A stretch of 64,000 bases of DNA, from positions 1,164,001 to 1,228,000 of the forward strand of contig NC_007964.1 in assembly GCF_000013885.1 (NCBI RefSeq), given 5' to 3'. The notes below the pieces were generated by a model, which was not told where the DNA came from, did no database searches, and saw only the letters and a program-made list of their open reading frames with translations. This DNA comes from Nitrobacter hamburgensis X14 (GTDB taxonomy: Bacteria > Pseudomonadota > Alphaproteobacteria > Rhizobiales > Xanthobacteraceae). The position numbers were made by a program, and so were the translations under genes. Below are positions 1 to 8,805 of this stretch, piece after piece. Position 1 is the stretch's first letter. The number at the start of each line of letters is the position of its first letter.

Positions 1-1065
1 GATCAGATCACCGGCTTGCCCTTCAGCAGCAAAAGCTTGCGCGAATGCTACAGCCAAGGCGCGGCGGCGTTCGGCTGGAACAAGCGCAATCTCGCACCAC
101 GCTCGATGCGCGACGGTAACGACCTGATTGGCTGGGGCATGGCCACCGGCATCTGGGAAGCGCTGCAGGTCCCGATCACCGTGCGGATCACGTTGACGGC
201 CAACGGCCACGCGGAAGTTGCGTGCGCGACATCCGATATCGGCACCGGCACCTATACGATCATGGCGCAGGTCGCCGCCGACATGCTCGGCCTGCCGATC
301 GACAACGTCACCGTCAAGCTCGGCGACTCGACGCTGCCGCAATCCCCGGTTGAAGGAGGGTCATGGATTGCCGCGTCGGTCTCGAACGGCATCCTCACCA
401 CCAGCAACGCTATCCGCGACGAACTGTTGCGGCAGGCGCAGACAATGCCGGATTCGCCGCTGAAGGGCGCGACGGCTGACGACGTGGCGCTGGCCGATGG
501 CAGCATTATCTCCAAAAAGCCGCCGCGCAGCACGATTCCGATTGCGGACGTCATGCGGCACGCCGGCGTCGACCGTATCGCGCAGGAAAAGGCCACGCAG
601 TTCCAGAACGACGGCAAACACGCTCACAACGCCCATTCGGCGATCTTCGCCGAGGTGAAGGTGGACGAGCAGTTGGGAGTGATACGCGTGACTCGCCTCG
701 TCAGTGCGGTCGCTGCGGGACGCATCCTCAACCTCAAGACCGCGCGCAGTCAGGTAATGGGCGGCATGATCTGGGGCATCGGTATGGCGCTGCATGAGGA
801 AACGCTGATCGACCACCGCTTCGGCCGGATCATGAATGCCAATATCGCCGAATATCATGTGCCGGTGAATGCCGACGTCCACGACGTCGAGGTGATCTTC
901 GTCGACGAGCAGGACGACATCGTCAACCCGATGGGCATCAAGGGGTTGGGCGAGATTGGCATCGTCGGCGTTCCCGCGGCGATTGCCAACGCGGTCCATC
1001 ATGCCACAGGCAAACGGGTGCGAGATCTCCCGATCACTCTCGACAAGTTAACACGGGACACCTAG
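1..1065 (+). CDS. Molybdopterin-binding subunit of an aldehyde/xanthine oxidoreductase (3' part)
   Basis: The reading frame is open from base 1, so the gene begins left of the window and only its last 354 codons are visible. The protein matches the C-terminal half of the large molybdenum-cofactor subunit of the xanthine dehydrogenase family. It most resembles PaoC/YagR-type periplasmic aldehyde oxidoreductases, ending in a GKRVRDLPI-like tail. The segment KGLGEIGIVG near residue 315 holds the conserved active-site glutamate of the family, and AEVKVDEQLGVIRV is another recognisable family block. Such enzymes hydroxylate aldehydes or N-heterocycles and work with a FAD subunit and a 2Fe-2S subunit, which would lie upstream, outside the window. 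The substrate cannot be told from this fragment. It is followed by a 6-bp hairpin (1080-1094) and a small basic protein gene. Confidence 0.9.
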   Translation, partial: DQITGLPFSSKSLRECYSQGAAAFGWNKRNLAPRSMRDGNDLIGWGMATGIWEALQVPITVRITLTANGHAEVACATSDIGTGTYTIMAQVAADMLGLPIDNVTVKLGDSTLPQSPVEGGSWIAASVSNGILTTSNAIRDELLRQAQTMPDSPLKGATADDVALADGSIISKKPPRSTIPIADVMRHAGVDRIAQEKATQFQNDGKHAHNAHSAIFAEVKVDEQLGVIRVTRLVSAVAAGRILNLKTARSQVMGGMIWGIGMALHEETLIDHRFGRIMNANIAEYHVPVNADVHDVEVIFVDEQDDIVNPMGIKGLGEIGIVGVPAAIANAVHHATGKRVRDLPITLDKLTRDT

Positions 1066-1107
1066 CTTGTGTGATCGAAGGCCCGCTCCGGGCCGGAGGA
1101 CTGAACC

Positions 1108-1239
1108 ATGGCAAAAGGCGAGCAACGCGGAAACCGCGAAACCAAGAAGCCGAAGAAGGAAAAGCCGAAAGTGATTGCGGCGGCTCCAAGCATGAAGGGC
1201 CTTATGCAATCGGAAGCGGAAAAGTCTCGCAAGAAGTAG
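1108..1239 (+). CDS. Small basic lysine-rich protein (43 aa)
   Basis: This is a 43-codon frame starting ATG, with GGAGGA eight bases upstream, the best ribosome binding site in this stretch. The product is very basic: MAKGEQRGNRETKKPKKEKP, then a short alanine-rich stretch and a KSRKK end. No domain is recognised. Short proteins with this MAKGxQRxNREtKKPKK look are, as far as I recall, a recurrent conserved hypothetical of Bradyrhizobiaceae and other Rhizobiales. A GGCCCG/CGGGCC hairpin at 1080-1094 sits just in front and partly abuts the Shine-Dalgarno sequence, so it could end the oxidoreductase transcript or affect translation. The function is unknown; binding to nucleic acid is only a guess from its charge. 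Confidence 0.7.
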   Translation: MAKGEQRGNRETKKPKKEKPKVIAAAPSMKGLMQSEAEKSRKK

Positions 1240-1371
1240 CGAGATGACCGATACGCCGCGCCGGCCCAACACTCGGCGCTGCACTCGGACTGCTTTCGGA
1301 AGACGGACAATACCGTCTCGCCGTCCACCAAACCGGGCGCAGCGATCTTGCGCCCTAACGGCATGCTCCGC

Positions 1372-2307
1372 TCAGCACGTTCGCGAGGTCTCCTTCGCTG
1401 CGACGCCTGCCGAGCAGTTCTTCAAGCGCTCGATCATCCATCGCCCGGCTGGCCCCGGAGGCTCGCCTTCCCGATAGACTGCGAACATGGGCAGAGGCAG
1501 CCCTCCAGGCGGCGCCTCTTCAATCGAAAGCTCGACCAGCCGCCCTTTGGCAATATCCCTTGCCACGGTATGGAGGGGCATGCCTCCAAATCCCAGGCCA
1601 CTGATAAGGAAGGCATGCTTGGCAAAGAGGTCCGCCAGATGCCAGGTGGATGGCGACATCACGCCGATGGTGCGGCCTTCGGTGAGAGTGGATCGGTCCG
1701 TCAGGACAAGTTGCACATGCCGCGCTAACTCCTCCTTGGGGATGGTACCACGGTAGGATGCAAGAGGATGGCTCGCTGCGGCCACCATCATCAGTTTGAC
1801 GTCGAACAGGCGTTCCTTGATCAGACCGGGCGGAAGCGTCGGCAGAGAACCGACAACGCCGATGCTCGCTCGGCCATCCAGAACCGGCTGCACCGCGCCG
1901 CCCAACGCCTCGACATAAATGCGTAATGGCGTCGCAGGGAACTGGATACGAAATTCACGCGCCGCTTCGGCGATCACCTCTATCGGCAGAAACACGTCGA
2001 GGACAGCGGTCAGTTCGGCCTCGAGCCCGCCAGCAATTCCCTTCGCTCGTGCCTTCATGGCGTCGACGCCGCTGATGACCGCGCGCGCGTCCGCCAGCAG
2101 GACAACACCGTCCGTCGTCAGCTTGGGATAACGCCCCGCACGGTCGAATAGCACGACGCCAAGCTGCGTCTCCAAACTCAGAATCGCCTCGCTGACCGCT
2201 GATTGGGTTCTTCGCACGCGGCGCGCCGCGGCCGAAAAGCTGCCCTCATCGGCCGCAGCCACGAACATCCGCAACTGGTCGAACGATACGCTTTCAAGCA
2301 TCGGCAC
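1372..2307 (-). CDS. LysR-family transcriptional regulator
   Basis: A 311-residue protein of normal LysR length. Residues 6-65 form the winged helix-turn-helix (FDQLRMFVAAADEGSFSAAA, then RTQSAVSEAILSLETQLGVVLFDR). Residues about 95-295 fit the periplasmic-binding-protein-like effector domain. It is a DNA-binding regulator, and its effector and targets cannot be read from the sequence. It is encoded opposite to the oxidoreductase and the small basic protein. LysR proteins often regulate a divergently transcribed neighbour, but upstream here lies the 3' end of the pabAB-like gene on the same strand, so the target is not obvious. The last roughly 15 residues are poorly conserved in character. 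The 132 bases between 1239 and its stop show nothing. Confidence 0.88.
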   Translation of the reverse strand: MPMLESVSFDQLRMFVAAADEGSFSAAARRVRRTQSAVSEAILSLETQLGVVLFDRAGRYPKLTTDGVVLLADARAVISGVDAMKARAKGIAGGLEAELTAVLDVFLPIEVIAEAAREFRIQFPATPLRIYVEALGGAVQPVLDGRASIGVVGSLPTLPPGLIKERLFDVKLMMVAAASHPLASYRGTIPKEELARHVQLVLTDRSTLTEGRTIGVMSPSTWHLADLFAKHAFLISGLGFGGMPLHTVARDIAKGRLVELSIEEAPPGGLPLPMFAVYREGEPPGPAGRWMIERLKNCSAGVAAKETSRTC

Positions 2308-2477
2308 CCTCTATCGGTCCAGCCGATGGATAACACCCAAACATAGTAGGCTACACCCGATGCACGCCACCCCTCATTTTGCGTGTGAAGGCGGCGTCAA
2401 CCGCCCCCGACCAGGACGGCCCAAGCACGGTACCAGTTCCTCCTCGTGGCGAGTGAGTTCTTCAGCGAACTGCTAGC

Positions 2478-4592
2478 TTAGGGAGCCATACCATCGCTGG
2501 ATTCCAAGAGTTGATAGTGATCATCGCTAAAGCTTCCAAATGCGGCGATGACGATCGATTTGATCGAAGCCTCGGCCTTTAGGAGCATTTCGTCAAATTC
2601 CCCGTCTGGCGTCGATTCTGCAACGACACCACCTCCCACACCGATCGAGAACCGTCCATCCGCCGACACGATGGATCGGATCACGATGCTCAGATCGGCA
2701 ACGCCATCGTCACCCAGCCAGCCAAGCGAGCCGGAATAGATGCCGCGGGCACGCTGTTCCAACTGATCGATATGCTCAAGGGTGCGAGATTTCGGCGCGC
2801 CGGTCATCGATCCTCCCGGAAACGCGCCGCTGCGCAGCACGTCAATGAGCGTGTGCTCCGGGTTCAGAACACCGCGTATCGTACTGACTAACTGGTGGAC
2901 CGTCTGATACGTTTCGACGTCGAACAAGCTCGGCACGGATACAGTCCCGATCTCGCAACAGCGCGATAGATCGTGACGCAGCAGATCGACGATCATCCCG
3001 TTCTCTGCCCGGTTTTTTCGGCTGGCTCGCAGCATTTCGACCAACCTCTCGTCTTCAAGCGGATCGGCATCGCGCCGGACCGTTCCTTTGATCGGCTTTG
3101 CTTCGATGTTGCCGTCTGCATCGACTGCAAGAAATCGCTCCGGCGACGCACTGAGGACGGCCCCGCCAGGCCATTTGAGAAAAGCCGCAAACGGAGCGGG
3201 ATTGACGCGTCTCATTGCGCGATAAACCCGCAGGGGCTCGACCGTGGCGGCACAGGAAAGCTCGTTGGTCAAACAGACCTGATAAGTCTCGCCTTGTGCG
3301 ATCAAGTCGAGACAGCGCGCGACCTTGGAGCGATAGCTGGCTTTCCCATCCCGCATAAGGAACTCAAGCGGGTCCCGGCCGACCGCGTCGGGTACTTCCA
3401 TAGGCGGTCTGCGTGCCGATTCGATTCGCTTGAGTGTCGATTGAATCCAATGCTGCGCGCGGCCGGCTTCGCCGGGATGATCGATGGCGCACACATAGGT
3501 TTTCCCGTCCAGATGGTTTACGGCGACGAATCTGTCCGAACGGATCCACAATGCGTCGGGTGTTGCGGCGCGCCGCCCGGTCGGCGAACCGCAATCATGT
3601 CGCAGCTCGTAACCGAACCAGCCGACATGCCCGCCGACGAACGGACAGGGCGGCGCCGACTGCGGCCGGCTGGGACGCTCCCTTTGAAGATACTCGAATA
3701 TATCGACGTTCTCGGTTCGGTGACCGTGAGCATCATCGATAACGATCATTGGGTCGTGACTGCGATACTGGACCGTCGCCGCATGGGGCCCCGATGCATC
3801 TCCCATGTAAGACCATTGCGACAGCGCCGACCCGGCGAGATTGCTATCGAGCCAGAAGGCGAAGGGTTGGTCGGCAAAGAGCGAGCAGAACACCGCCTCA
3901 GTGTCGATCGCACGCGGGATTTCAACCCAGAAGGCCTTGCGGGTCGCCGCGGTTGGCGCTGTCGCACGTCGCTTGTCCGCACGTGCCGGGGGTGGCGTTG
4001 ATATTCTTCCCGAGGCGCGAAACGACAGGTCGCGAAAATTTCGCAGCAAGATGCGGCCATTGTCGGTAAGGATCGATTCCGGGTGAAATTGAACGCCCCA
4101 TTGCGGCCGGCCACGACGAGCGATGCCCATGACGAGGCCATCTTCGGTGCGGGCAATTTCCTCAAGAGTGGAGGGGAGGGGGCGCTGGATAACAAAGGAA
4201 TGATAGCGCGCCGCGTTGAATAATGGCGGCATGTCTGCGAAGAGGCCGGAGCCCTGGTGCACGATTCCGGAGGTGCGTCCGTGGACGAGAGATGGAGCCC
4301 GCTCCAGGGACGCGCCCGACGCAATGGCAAGGCCCTGATGTCCCAAACACACGCCAAGCAAGGGAACTGTGGCCGCTTCGATGGCAGCTTTGCACAGGCC
4401 GAAATCCGTCACCCGGTCGGGTCGTCCGGGCCCCGGTGAGATGACGATATTATCGAAGCGTCTCCCAGAGAGTTCGTCCCAGGTCGTTGTATCGTTGCGG
4501 ACGACGAGGGGCTCTTCCTGATTAATATCTGCGATCAAATGCACCAGGTTGTAGGTAAATGAATCGTAGTTGTCGATTATCAGCGTCCTCAC
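2478..4592 (-). CDS. pabAB: Aminodeoxychorismate synthase, fused glutaminase (PabA) and synthase (PabB)
   Basis: About 704 residues in two enzyme domains. Residues 1-190 are a class I glutamine amidotransferase with catalytic Cys in GVCLGHQ (about residue 82) and His/Glu in GVQFHPES (about 170 and 172). Residues about 230-680 are the chorismate-binding domain, with PIKGTVRR near 500 and FPGGSMTGAPK near 600. The lysine in PIKGT is typical of PabB; anthranilate synthases have PIAGT. It should make 4-amino-4-deoxychorismate from chorismate and glutamine for folate synthesis. I chose the GTG at 4592 because GAGG lies seven bases before it and the protein then starts with RTLIIDNYDSFTYN, as amidotransferases do; an in-frame ATG at 4616 is the alternative. 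No pabC is next to it. Confidence 0.9.
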   Translation of the reverse strand: MRTLIIDNYDSFTYNLVHLIADINQEEPLVVRNDTTTWDELSGRRFDNIVISPGPGRPDRVTDFGLCKAAIEAATVPLLGVCLGHQGLAIASGASLERAPSLVHGRTSGIVHQGSGLFADMPPLFNAARYHSFVIQRPLPSTLEEIARTEDGLVMGIARRGRPQWGVQFHPESILTDNGRILLRNFRDLSFRASGRISTPPPARADKRRATAPTAATRKAFWVEIPRAIDTEAVFCSLFADQPFAFWLDSNLAGSALSQWSYMGDASGPHAATVQYRSHDPMIVIDDAHGHRTENVDIFEYLQRERPSRPQSAPPCPFVGGHVGWFGYELRHDCGSPTGRRAATPDALWIRSDRFVAVNHLDGKTYVCAIDHPGEAGRAQHWIQSTLKRIESARRPPMEVPDAVGRDPLEFLMRDGKASYRSKVARCLDLIAQGETYQVCLTNELSCAATVEPLRVYRAMRRVNPAPFAAFLKWPGGAVLSASPERFLAVDADGNIEAKPIKGTVRRDADPLEDERLVEMLRASRKNRAENGMIVDLLRHDLSRCCEIGTVSVPSLFDVETYQTVHQLVSTIRGVLNPEHTLIDVLRSGAFPGGSMTGAPKSRTLEHIDQLEQRARGIYSGSLGWLGDDGVADLSIVIRSIVSADGRFSIGVGGGVVAESTPDGEFDEMLLKAEASIKSIVIAAFGSFSDDHYQLLESSDGMAP

Positions 4593-5120
4593 CACATGAC
4601 CTCGACACGCATCCACGCCCGCACGAAGCGGTGGGCGTCGATAGATTCATACCCGAATTGTTCCGCAGGACTCGGATTTAGTATCAACTTTAGCCGCTGC
4701 CGTCGATCCGCGAAGCAGGGTTTCCAGCCGATGCGGCCGGATACGCCCGACCGGCCTCCTGCGGATGAGGCGGTTGTAGAGCGCCGTGCTGGTCGCAGCC
4801 GGAAGGCGCATTCTTCCACTGAAGGCCATGCTTGATAGTGTGCGAGAACCGCCAACCATCCTTTTTTAACCGAATTGCTCCATCCTGTTTCCGATTCGAC
4901 ATGGATCAGACGAGAGCCGAGTCCCCGGTAAGCCACAGAAGGTGCCCCCGCGATGGTTCGCTTGCCCAGTTGTCACCCAGCCCCGACGCGCGTTTGTCCC
5001 AGGTAAGCTTTTGAGGGCATCGCTACCGAGTTCTGCTCACGCAATTCCTCGCGAATCGCGTCATGGCAGCGCATCGGTCGTGCCGCTTGCTTCAACCACA
5101 ACAGATCGACGAGTTTTCCC
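4593..5120 (+). other. Intergenic stretch, no gene seen
   Basis: This is the divergent intergenic region between the pabAB-like gene and the Aer-like receptor. The short open frames on both strands lack ribosome binding sites and recognisable domains. The promoters of both flanking genes should lie here, but I see no convincing sigma-70 boxes. Confidence 0.5.
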
Positions 5121-6815
5121 GTGCGCAAAAATTTTCCGGTTACCGATGACGAATACCCCGTCTCCGACGAAACGCTGATCGTTTCCAGGACCGATCTCAA
5201 AGGCCGTCTCTCCTATGTCAACGAAGACTTCATCGACGCAGCGGAATTCACATCCGAGGAGTTGATCGGCAAGGCGCACAACATCGTCCGCCACCCGGAC
5301 ATGCCGGCGGAAGCGTTCGAGGATCTCTGGGACACCCTGAAGGCCGAGAAGCCCTGGGTCGGAGCGATCAAGAACCGCCGCAAGAACGGCGGCTTCTACT
5401 GGGTGCTGGCGAGCGCCTCGCCGCTCCGGCAGAACGGGCAGGTCACCGGCTATACCTCGATCCGCACCAAGCTTGCCGCCGACCAGCGCGCGCTGGCGGA
5501 AGACGTTTATGCAGCCATTCGCGAAAAGCGGCCGCATCAATACCGGATCGATGCCGGCATCATCCGGAAACGGTCGTTCTTCGATCGTTTCGGGCTGTTC
5601 ACCCGCACCATACGGGCGCGAATGACGACGCTGATCGCGCTGCAGGCTGCTTTTCTGCTCACCTGTGGTGTGCTGGGGGCAACCGTGGCTGGCGGGACGT
5701 GGGGCCTCGTCCTCGGCCTTCTTGCCATTGCCGGGGTCGCCGTCGGGGGGATCGTGGGACGCCAGACGCTTCGTGCGTTTGAGGGGCCGATGCAGCACCT
5801 GAACGAGACGATGCTGAACCTCGTCTACGACAAGTTCGACAATCGCATCGAGATCAAGCGCGACGACGAGATCGGCGAAGCACTCCGCAACCTTCAGACC
5901 GTTCAGACGCTGATTCGCTTCAGCCGGGAAGAGGTCAATTCCACGCAACGCCGGGCCGAGGCCCAGCGCAAGACGGACATGACGAGAATCGCCGATTCCT
6001 TCGAAGCGGCGATCGGCGAGATCGTTGGGGCTGTCGCGACCTCAGCGACCGAACTGGAGGCTTCCGCAACCACGCTCGCGTCGAATGCCGACCATGCAAA
6101 GGATTTTGCTGCACGCGTCGCCAACGGCTCGACCGAAGCCTCCTCGAACGTCAATTCGGTGGCCTCGGCTACGGAGCAGATGACCGCCTCGGTTCGCGAA
6201 ATCAGCCAGCGGGTGCAGGAATCGGCGCGCATGGCGGGCGATGCCGTCGATCAGGTGCATTCGGCGACGGAGCGCGTCAGCGCGCTGTCGAGCGCGGCGT
6301 CGCGCATCGGCGACATCGTCGAGATGATCAACAATATCGCGGGTCAGACCAACCTCCTCGCCCTGAACGCCACCATCGAGGCGGCGCGCGCCGGGGAAGC
6401 CGGCCGGGGGTTTTCGGTCGTTGCCTCCGAAGTGAAGGCGCTCGCCGAGCAAACCGGCAAGGCGACCGGCGAAATCGGCCAGCAGATCAGCGGCATCCAG
6501 TCTGCCACGCAGGAATCCGTCGCCGCGATCAACGAGATCCGCAATTCCATCGAAAAACTCTCGGGAATCTCCTCCACGATCGCGTCCGCCATCGAGGAAC
6601 AGGGCGCGACCACCCAGGAAGTCTCCCGCAATGTGCAGCACGCCGCCCAGGGGGCGCAGGAAGTCTCCTCGAATGTCGGCAATCTCCAGCGCGGAGCGGC
6701 GGAAACCGGAACTGCATCGTCCCAGGTATTGTCCGCTGCGCAAACGCTGTCGCGCGACAGCGCCCGGCTCAAGGCAGAGGTCAACAACTTCCTGAACTCC
6801 GTTCGGGTTGCATAA
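5121..6815 (+). CDS. Aer-like methyl-accepting chemotaxis protein with N-terminal PAS domain
   Basis: A 564-residue receptor starting at GTG. Residues about 8-120 are a PAS domain very like that of the redox/oxygen sensor Aer, including NIVRHPDMP, which contains the Arg-His-x-Asp residues tied to FAD binding in E. coli Aer. A hydrophobic hairpin at about 168-212 anchors it with no periplasmic domain. It is followed by a HAMP-like linker (RTLRAFEGPMQHLNETMLNL) and a long signalling helix pair. The hairpin tip (about 415-440: NNIAGQTNLLALNATIEAAR) is the conserved CheA/CheW contact. The protein probably senses redox or energy state and drives energy taxis. It has no chemotaxis genes nearby. A second receptor of different build is at 50300-52396. 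Confidence 0.93.
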   Translation: MRKNFPVTDDEYPVSDETLIVSRTDLKGRLSYVNEDFIDAAEFTSEELIGKAHNIVRHPDMPAEAFEDLWDTLKAEKPWVGAIKNRRKNGGFYWVLASASPLRQNGQVTGYTSIRTKLAADQRALAEDVYAAIREKRPHQYRIDAGIIRKRSFFDRFGLFTRTIRARMTTLIALQAAFLLTCGVLGATVAGGTWGLVLGLLAIAGVAVGGIVGRQTLRAFEGPMQHLNETMLNLVYDKFDNRIEIKRDDEIGEALRNLQTVQTLIRFSREEVNSTQRRAEAQRKTDMTRIADSFEAAIGEIVGAVATSATELEASATTLASNADHAKDFAARVANGSTEASSNVNSVASATEQMTASVREISQRVQESARMAGDAVDQVHSATERVSALSSAASRIGDIVEMINNIAGQTNLLALNATIEAARAGEAGRGFSVVASEVKALAEQTGKATGEIGQQISGIQSATQESVAAINEIRNSIEKLSGISSTIASAIEEQGATTQEVSRNVQHAAQGAQEVSSNVGNLQRGAAETGTASSQVLSAAQTLSRDSARLKAEVNNFLNSVRVA

Positions 6816-6933
6816 AGCATCGACACGTGACGAGGCGTCGGAAAGGCGCAACCTGGCGCGGGTCAGTGCTGTGCCCACGCGCTCCTTGCCATGGAGTGGC
6901 GAGGGTATGCAGAATTGACCAACAGCATGATCC

Positions 6934-7005
6934 AGTGGTCCGATTCTACCATTTGCGTCCCGTTTCAGCGGGCGCCCTTGCAAATGTTAGAATCAAAGGA
7001 CCACT
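6934..7005. repeat. REP-like inverted repeat, arms about 23-26 bp
   Basis: The left arm (6934-6956, starting AGTGGTCC) and the right arm (6980-7005, ending GGACCACT) are inverse complements except for a 3-bp insertion and a mismatch. They flank a 23-base GC-rich centre. It lies in a gene-free region 120 bp after the receptor gene. It could act as a transcription terminator-like hairpin or be a mobile REP-type palindrome. No transposase accompanies it. Confidence 0.7.
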
Positions 7006-7674
7006 AGCAAAAATAGGTTTCGGTGCAACACGCCGTGAACCGTCAAGTGATCTCGGCATCGGTCGGGTACAGGTCCCTTTGCGTGAGCGGAAGGAGAGGG
7101 TCCCGGCGGGACTGTGGGCGCGTCTGTGGAGCTTCGCAAATCATCACATGAGCGCCGTTGGTCCGCGCAAGTAATCGTTACAATCGCGCACCGGTCCGAG
7201 GTTGACCGGCAGTTCTGCTGCGATTACGCAGGATGCAGGCAGATGGCTTTTTGCAGGGGATTTGGCGAGCGCGAGAAGTGTGGCGCGCCGCGATAGGGAG
7301 GGATCGGATCGGGCGCAGGCGGTATCGCCCCATAGTTTGAAGAGGTGATATACTGTTAGAGAGCAATGCTCTCACGATGTTTCGCTGTATAATCGCAATG
7401 GTGGCAATGTTCAGCATCTGTTGATAAAATGAGACTCGGGGTCGCGACGATTGTTGGCCGGTCGGCCGCTTGCAAGTTTACATTGCACTGCAGCTAACAC
7501 CAAAGGCTAACTTGCGCGGATCGCGGATGATGATTGACACTTGAGCTGGCGCGGGCTTGCCGAATATTTCTGCTGTAGCTTTGTTTTTGACGGTGAGTAT
7601 TTACATTGATTCTGGTGTCGGCTCGAGGCGACTTCTCGCCGGTGGCGATGACCCGAGCGCATTTAGGCGGGAAG
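7006..7674 (+). other. Long gene-free region with a perfect 15-bp palindrome
   Basis: About 670 bases with no supportable gene. A perfect palindrome GAGAGCAATGCTCTC lies at 7359-7373, followed by a TATAAT box at 7388-7393. The implied -35 position overlaps the palindrome, although no good -35 hexamer is visible there. This looks like an operator-promoter for a transcript running towards 7675, but that leader would be about 280 bases. A TTGACA at 7534-7539 is a second weak promoter candidate. Confidence 0.35.
7359..7393 (+). promoter_or_regulatory. Candidate operator palindrome plus -10 box
   Basis: GAGAGCAATGCTCTC (7359-7373) is a perfect inverted repeat around a single central base, and TATAAT follows at 7388-7393. 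The spacing fits a repressor site overlapping a -35 region. The bound protein is unknown. Confidence 0.35.
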
Positions 7675-8070
7675 ATGAAGAAGCATTCGCACGAGGAAAT
7701 TCTTTTGAAACTGGCCCGGGCAGACGAACTTGCTCGCGCAGGCAAATCCCAGGTGGATGTTTGCAAGGCGCTTGGCGTGAGCGTCATGACGCTGCACCGG
7801 TGGCGGAAACTGCCTCTGCCCAAGCCCGAAGCAGATATTTCCCAGGATCGCGCAGACGACGGCAAGGCGTTCACCAACCCGCCGACGATGGACGAGACGC
7901 GCCGAGTTCTGGAGGAGCTTAAGCTCGAGAACCAGCGGCTTCGGAAGATAGTCACGGATCTGTTGCTTGAGAAAATGAGGCTGGAGGAAGCCGCGGTTGC
8001 CGGCTCGTCTCGTCAATCCGGCACGCAAGGTGTGATCCAGGCTCTGCTTGGTCCCTCCAATTCCAGGTAG
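7675..8070 (+). CDS. Orphan helix-turn-helix protein related to IS3-family OrfA (transposase_8-like)
   Basis: 131 residues from the ATG at 7675, which has GGCGGGAAG just upstream; longer in-frame starts lack a binding site. Residues 1-45 (MKKHSHEEILLKLARADELA, then SQVDVCKALGVSVMTLHRWRK) form the helix-turn-helix typical of IS3/IS911 OrfA proteins. Residues about 78-112 (ETRRVLEELKLENQRLRKIV) form the leucine-zipper coiled coil that normally follows. No OrfB integrase, frameshift window or terminal inverted repeats are seen downstream; instead a ParA-type gene converges from the other strand. It is either a remnant of an insertion sequence or a domesticated DNA-binding regulator. The clean ribosome binding site and intact frame favour the second, but this is inference. 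Confidence 0.75.
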   Translation: MKKHSHEEILLKLARADELARAGKSQVDVCKALGVSVMTLHRWRKLPLPKPEADISQDRADDGKAFTNPPTMDETRRVLEELKLENQRLRKIVTDLLLEKMRLEEAAVAGSSRQSGTQGVIQALLGPSNSR

Positions 8071-8118
8071 TTGCCCGTCAAGGGAGAGCAGGGATCGCGA
8101 TCGACGGCGGACGTCGCG

Positions 8119-8778
8119 CTATTCATCTCGGTCAGCCCGTTCGATTGCATCCGTGAGTTGCTGGATTTCCCGATCGGCGGCATCTCCTGGCATGAAGCTC
8201 GCGACCGATTGACCGCTGGTGAAGCAGCGGACGAAGGCCGCACGGCTGGCGATCGGCGGCGCAACGATCTCACCGAATCCGCTCAACTCATCGATCAGTT
8301 GCCGTCCCTCAAGCGTGCGGCGGTCTACTCTGTTGGGCACCAGAATCACCTTGATCCGATCCCCCCGATGTTCCCGCGCTGCGTCGATGATCGCAAGAGT
8401 CTGCAGTGTCGCGTCGAGATCGAGGCCGGATGGAGTGCAGGGTACCAGGGTCAGGTTGGCCAGGGCGATTGAGGCTCCCATTCCACGCGCATTGGGAGCG
8501 GTATCGATGACCACGACGCCGGCTTGGATGCCGCGCACGTCCTGGGCCCAGGCGGACACCGACATTTGCTCCAAAGCCATTTCATAGACGGGGAATTCGA
8601 GATTACCCGGCTCCGCCCACTGCGAGGCGGAGCGTTGAGGGTCGCTGTCGACCAGCGCAACGTCATGGCCGCGGCGGGCGAGTGCGGCGGCGACGCAGAC
8701 CGCAATCGTGGTTTTGCCGACACCGCCCTTGCGCTGGGTAACCGTGATAATCCTCCGCATCGGTCCGGGAGAGTTCAT
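8119..8778 (-). CDS. Orphan ParA/MinD-type P-loop ATPase
   Basis: About 219 residues. The deviant Walker A motif RKGGVGKTT lies near the N terminus, with DSDPQRSASQW after strand 2 and VVIDTAPNARG as Walker B, in the ParA order. There is no N-terminal helix-turn-helix, so it belongs to the small ParA type. No parB or parS is adjacent, so a plasmid-partition role is unlikely. Orphan ParA proteins commonly position other cell components, such as chemotaxis clusters, secretion or polysaccharide machinery. Its position beside the RTX/type I secretion locus makes a surface-positioning role conceivable, but this is only inference. The start is uncertain: GTG 8805, ATG 8778 and ATG 8760 are all in frame and none has a strong ribosome binding site. 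Confidence 0.88.
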   Translation of the reverse strand: MNSPGPMRRIITVTQRKGGVGKTTIAVCVAAALARRGHDVALVDSDPQRSASQWAEPGNLEFPVYEMALEQMSVSAWAQDVRGIQAGVVVIDTAPNARGMGASIALANLTLVPCTPSGLDLDATLQTLAIIDAAREHRGDRIKVILVPNRVDRRTLEGRQLIDELSGFGEIVAPPIASRAAFVRCFTSGQSVASFMPGDAADREIQQLTDAIERADRDE

Positions 8779-8805
8779 TCGGGCGCCACGATAACAGATC
8801 CTCAC

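Noticed and set aside
7675..8070. Complete IS3-family insertion sequence
   Set aside because: No OrfB, no terminal inverted repeats and no target duplication were found around the OrfA-like gene.
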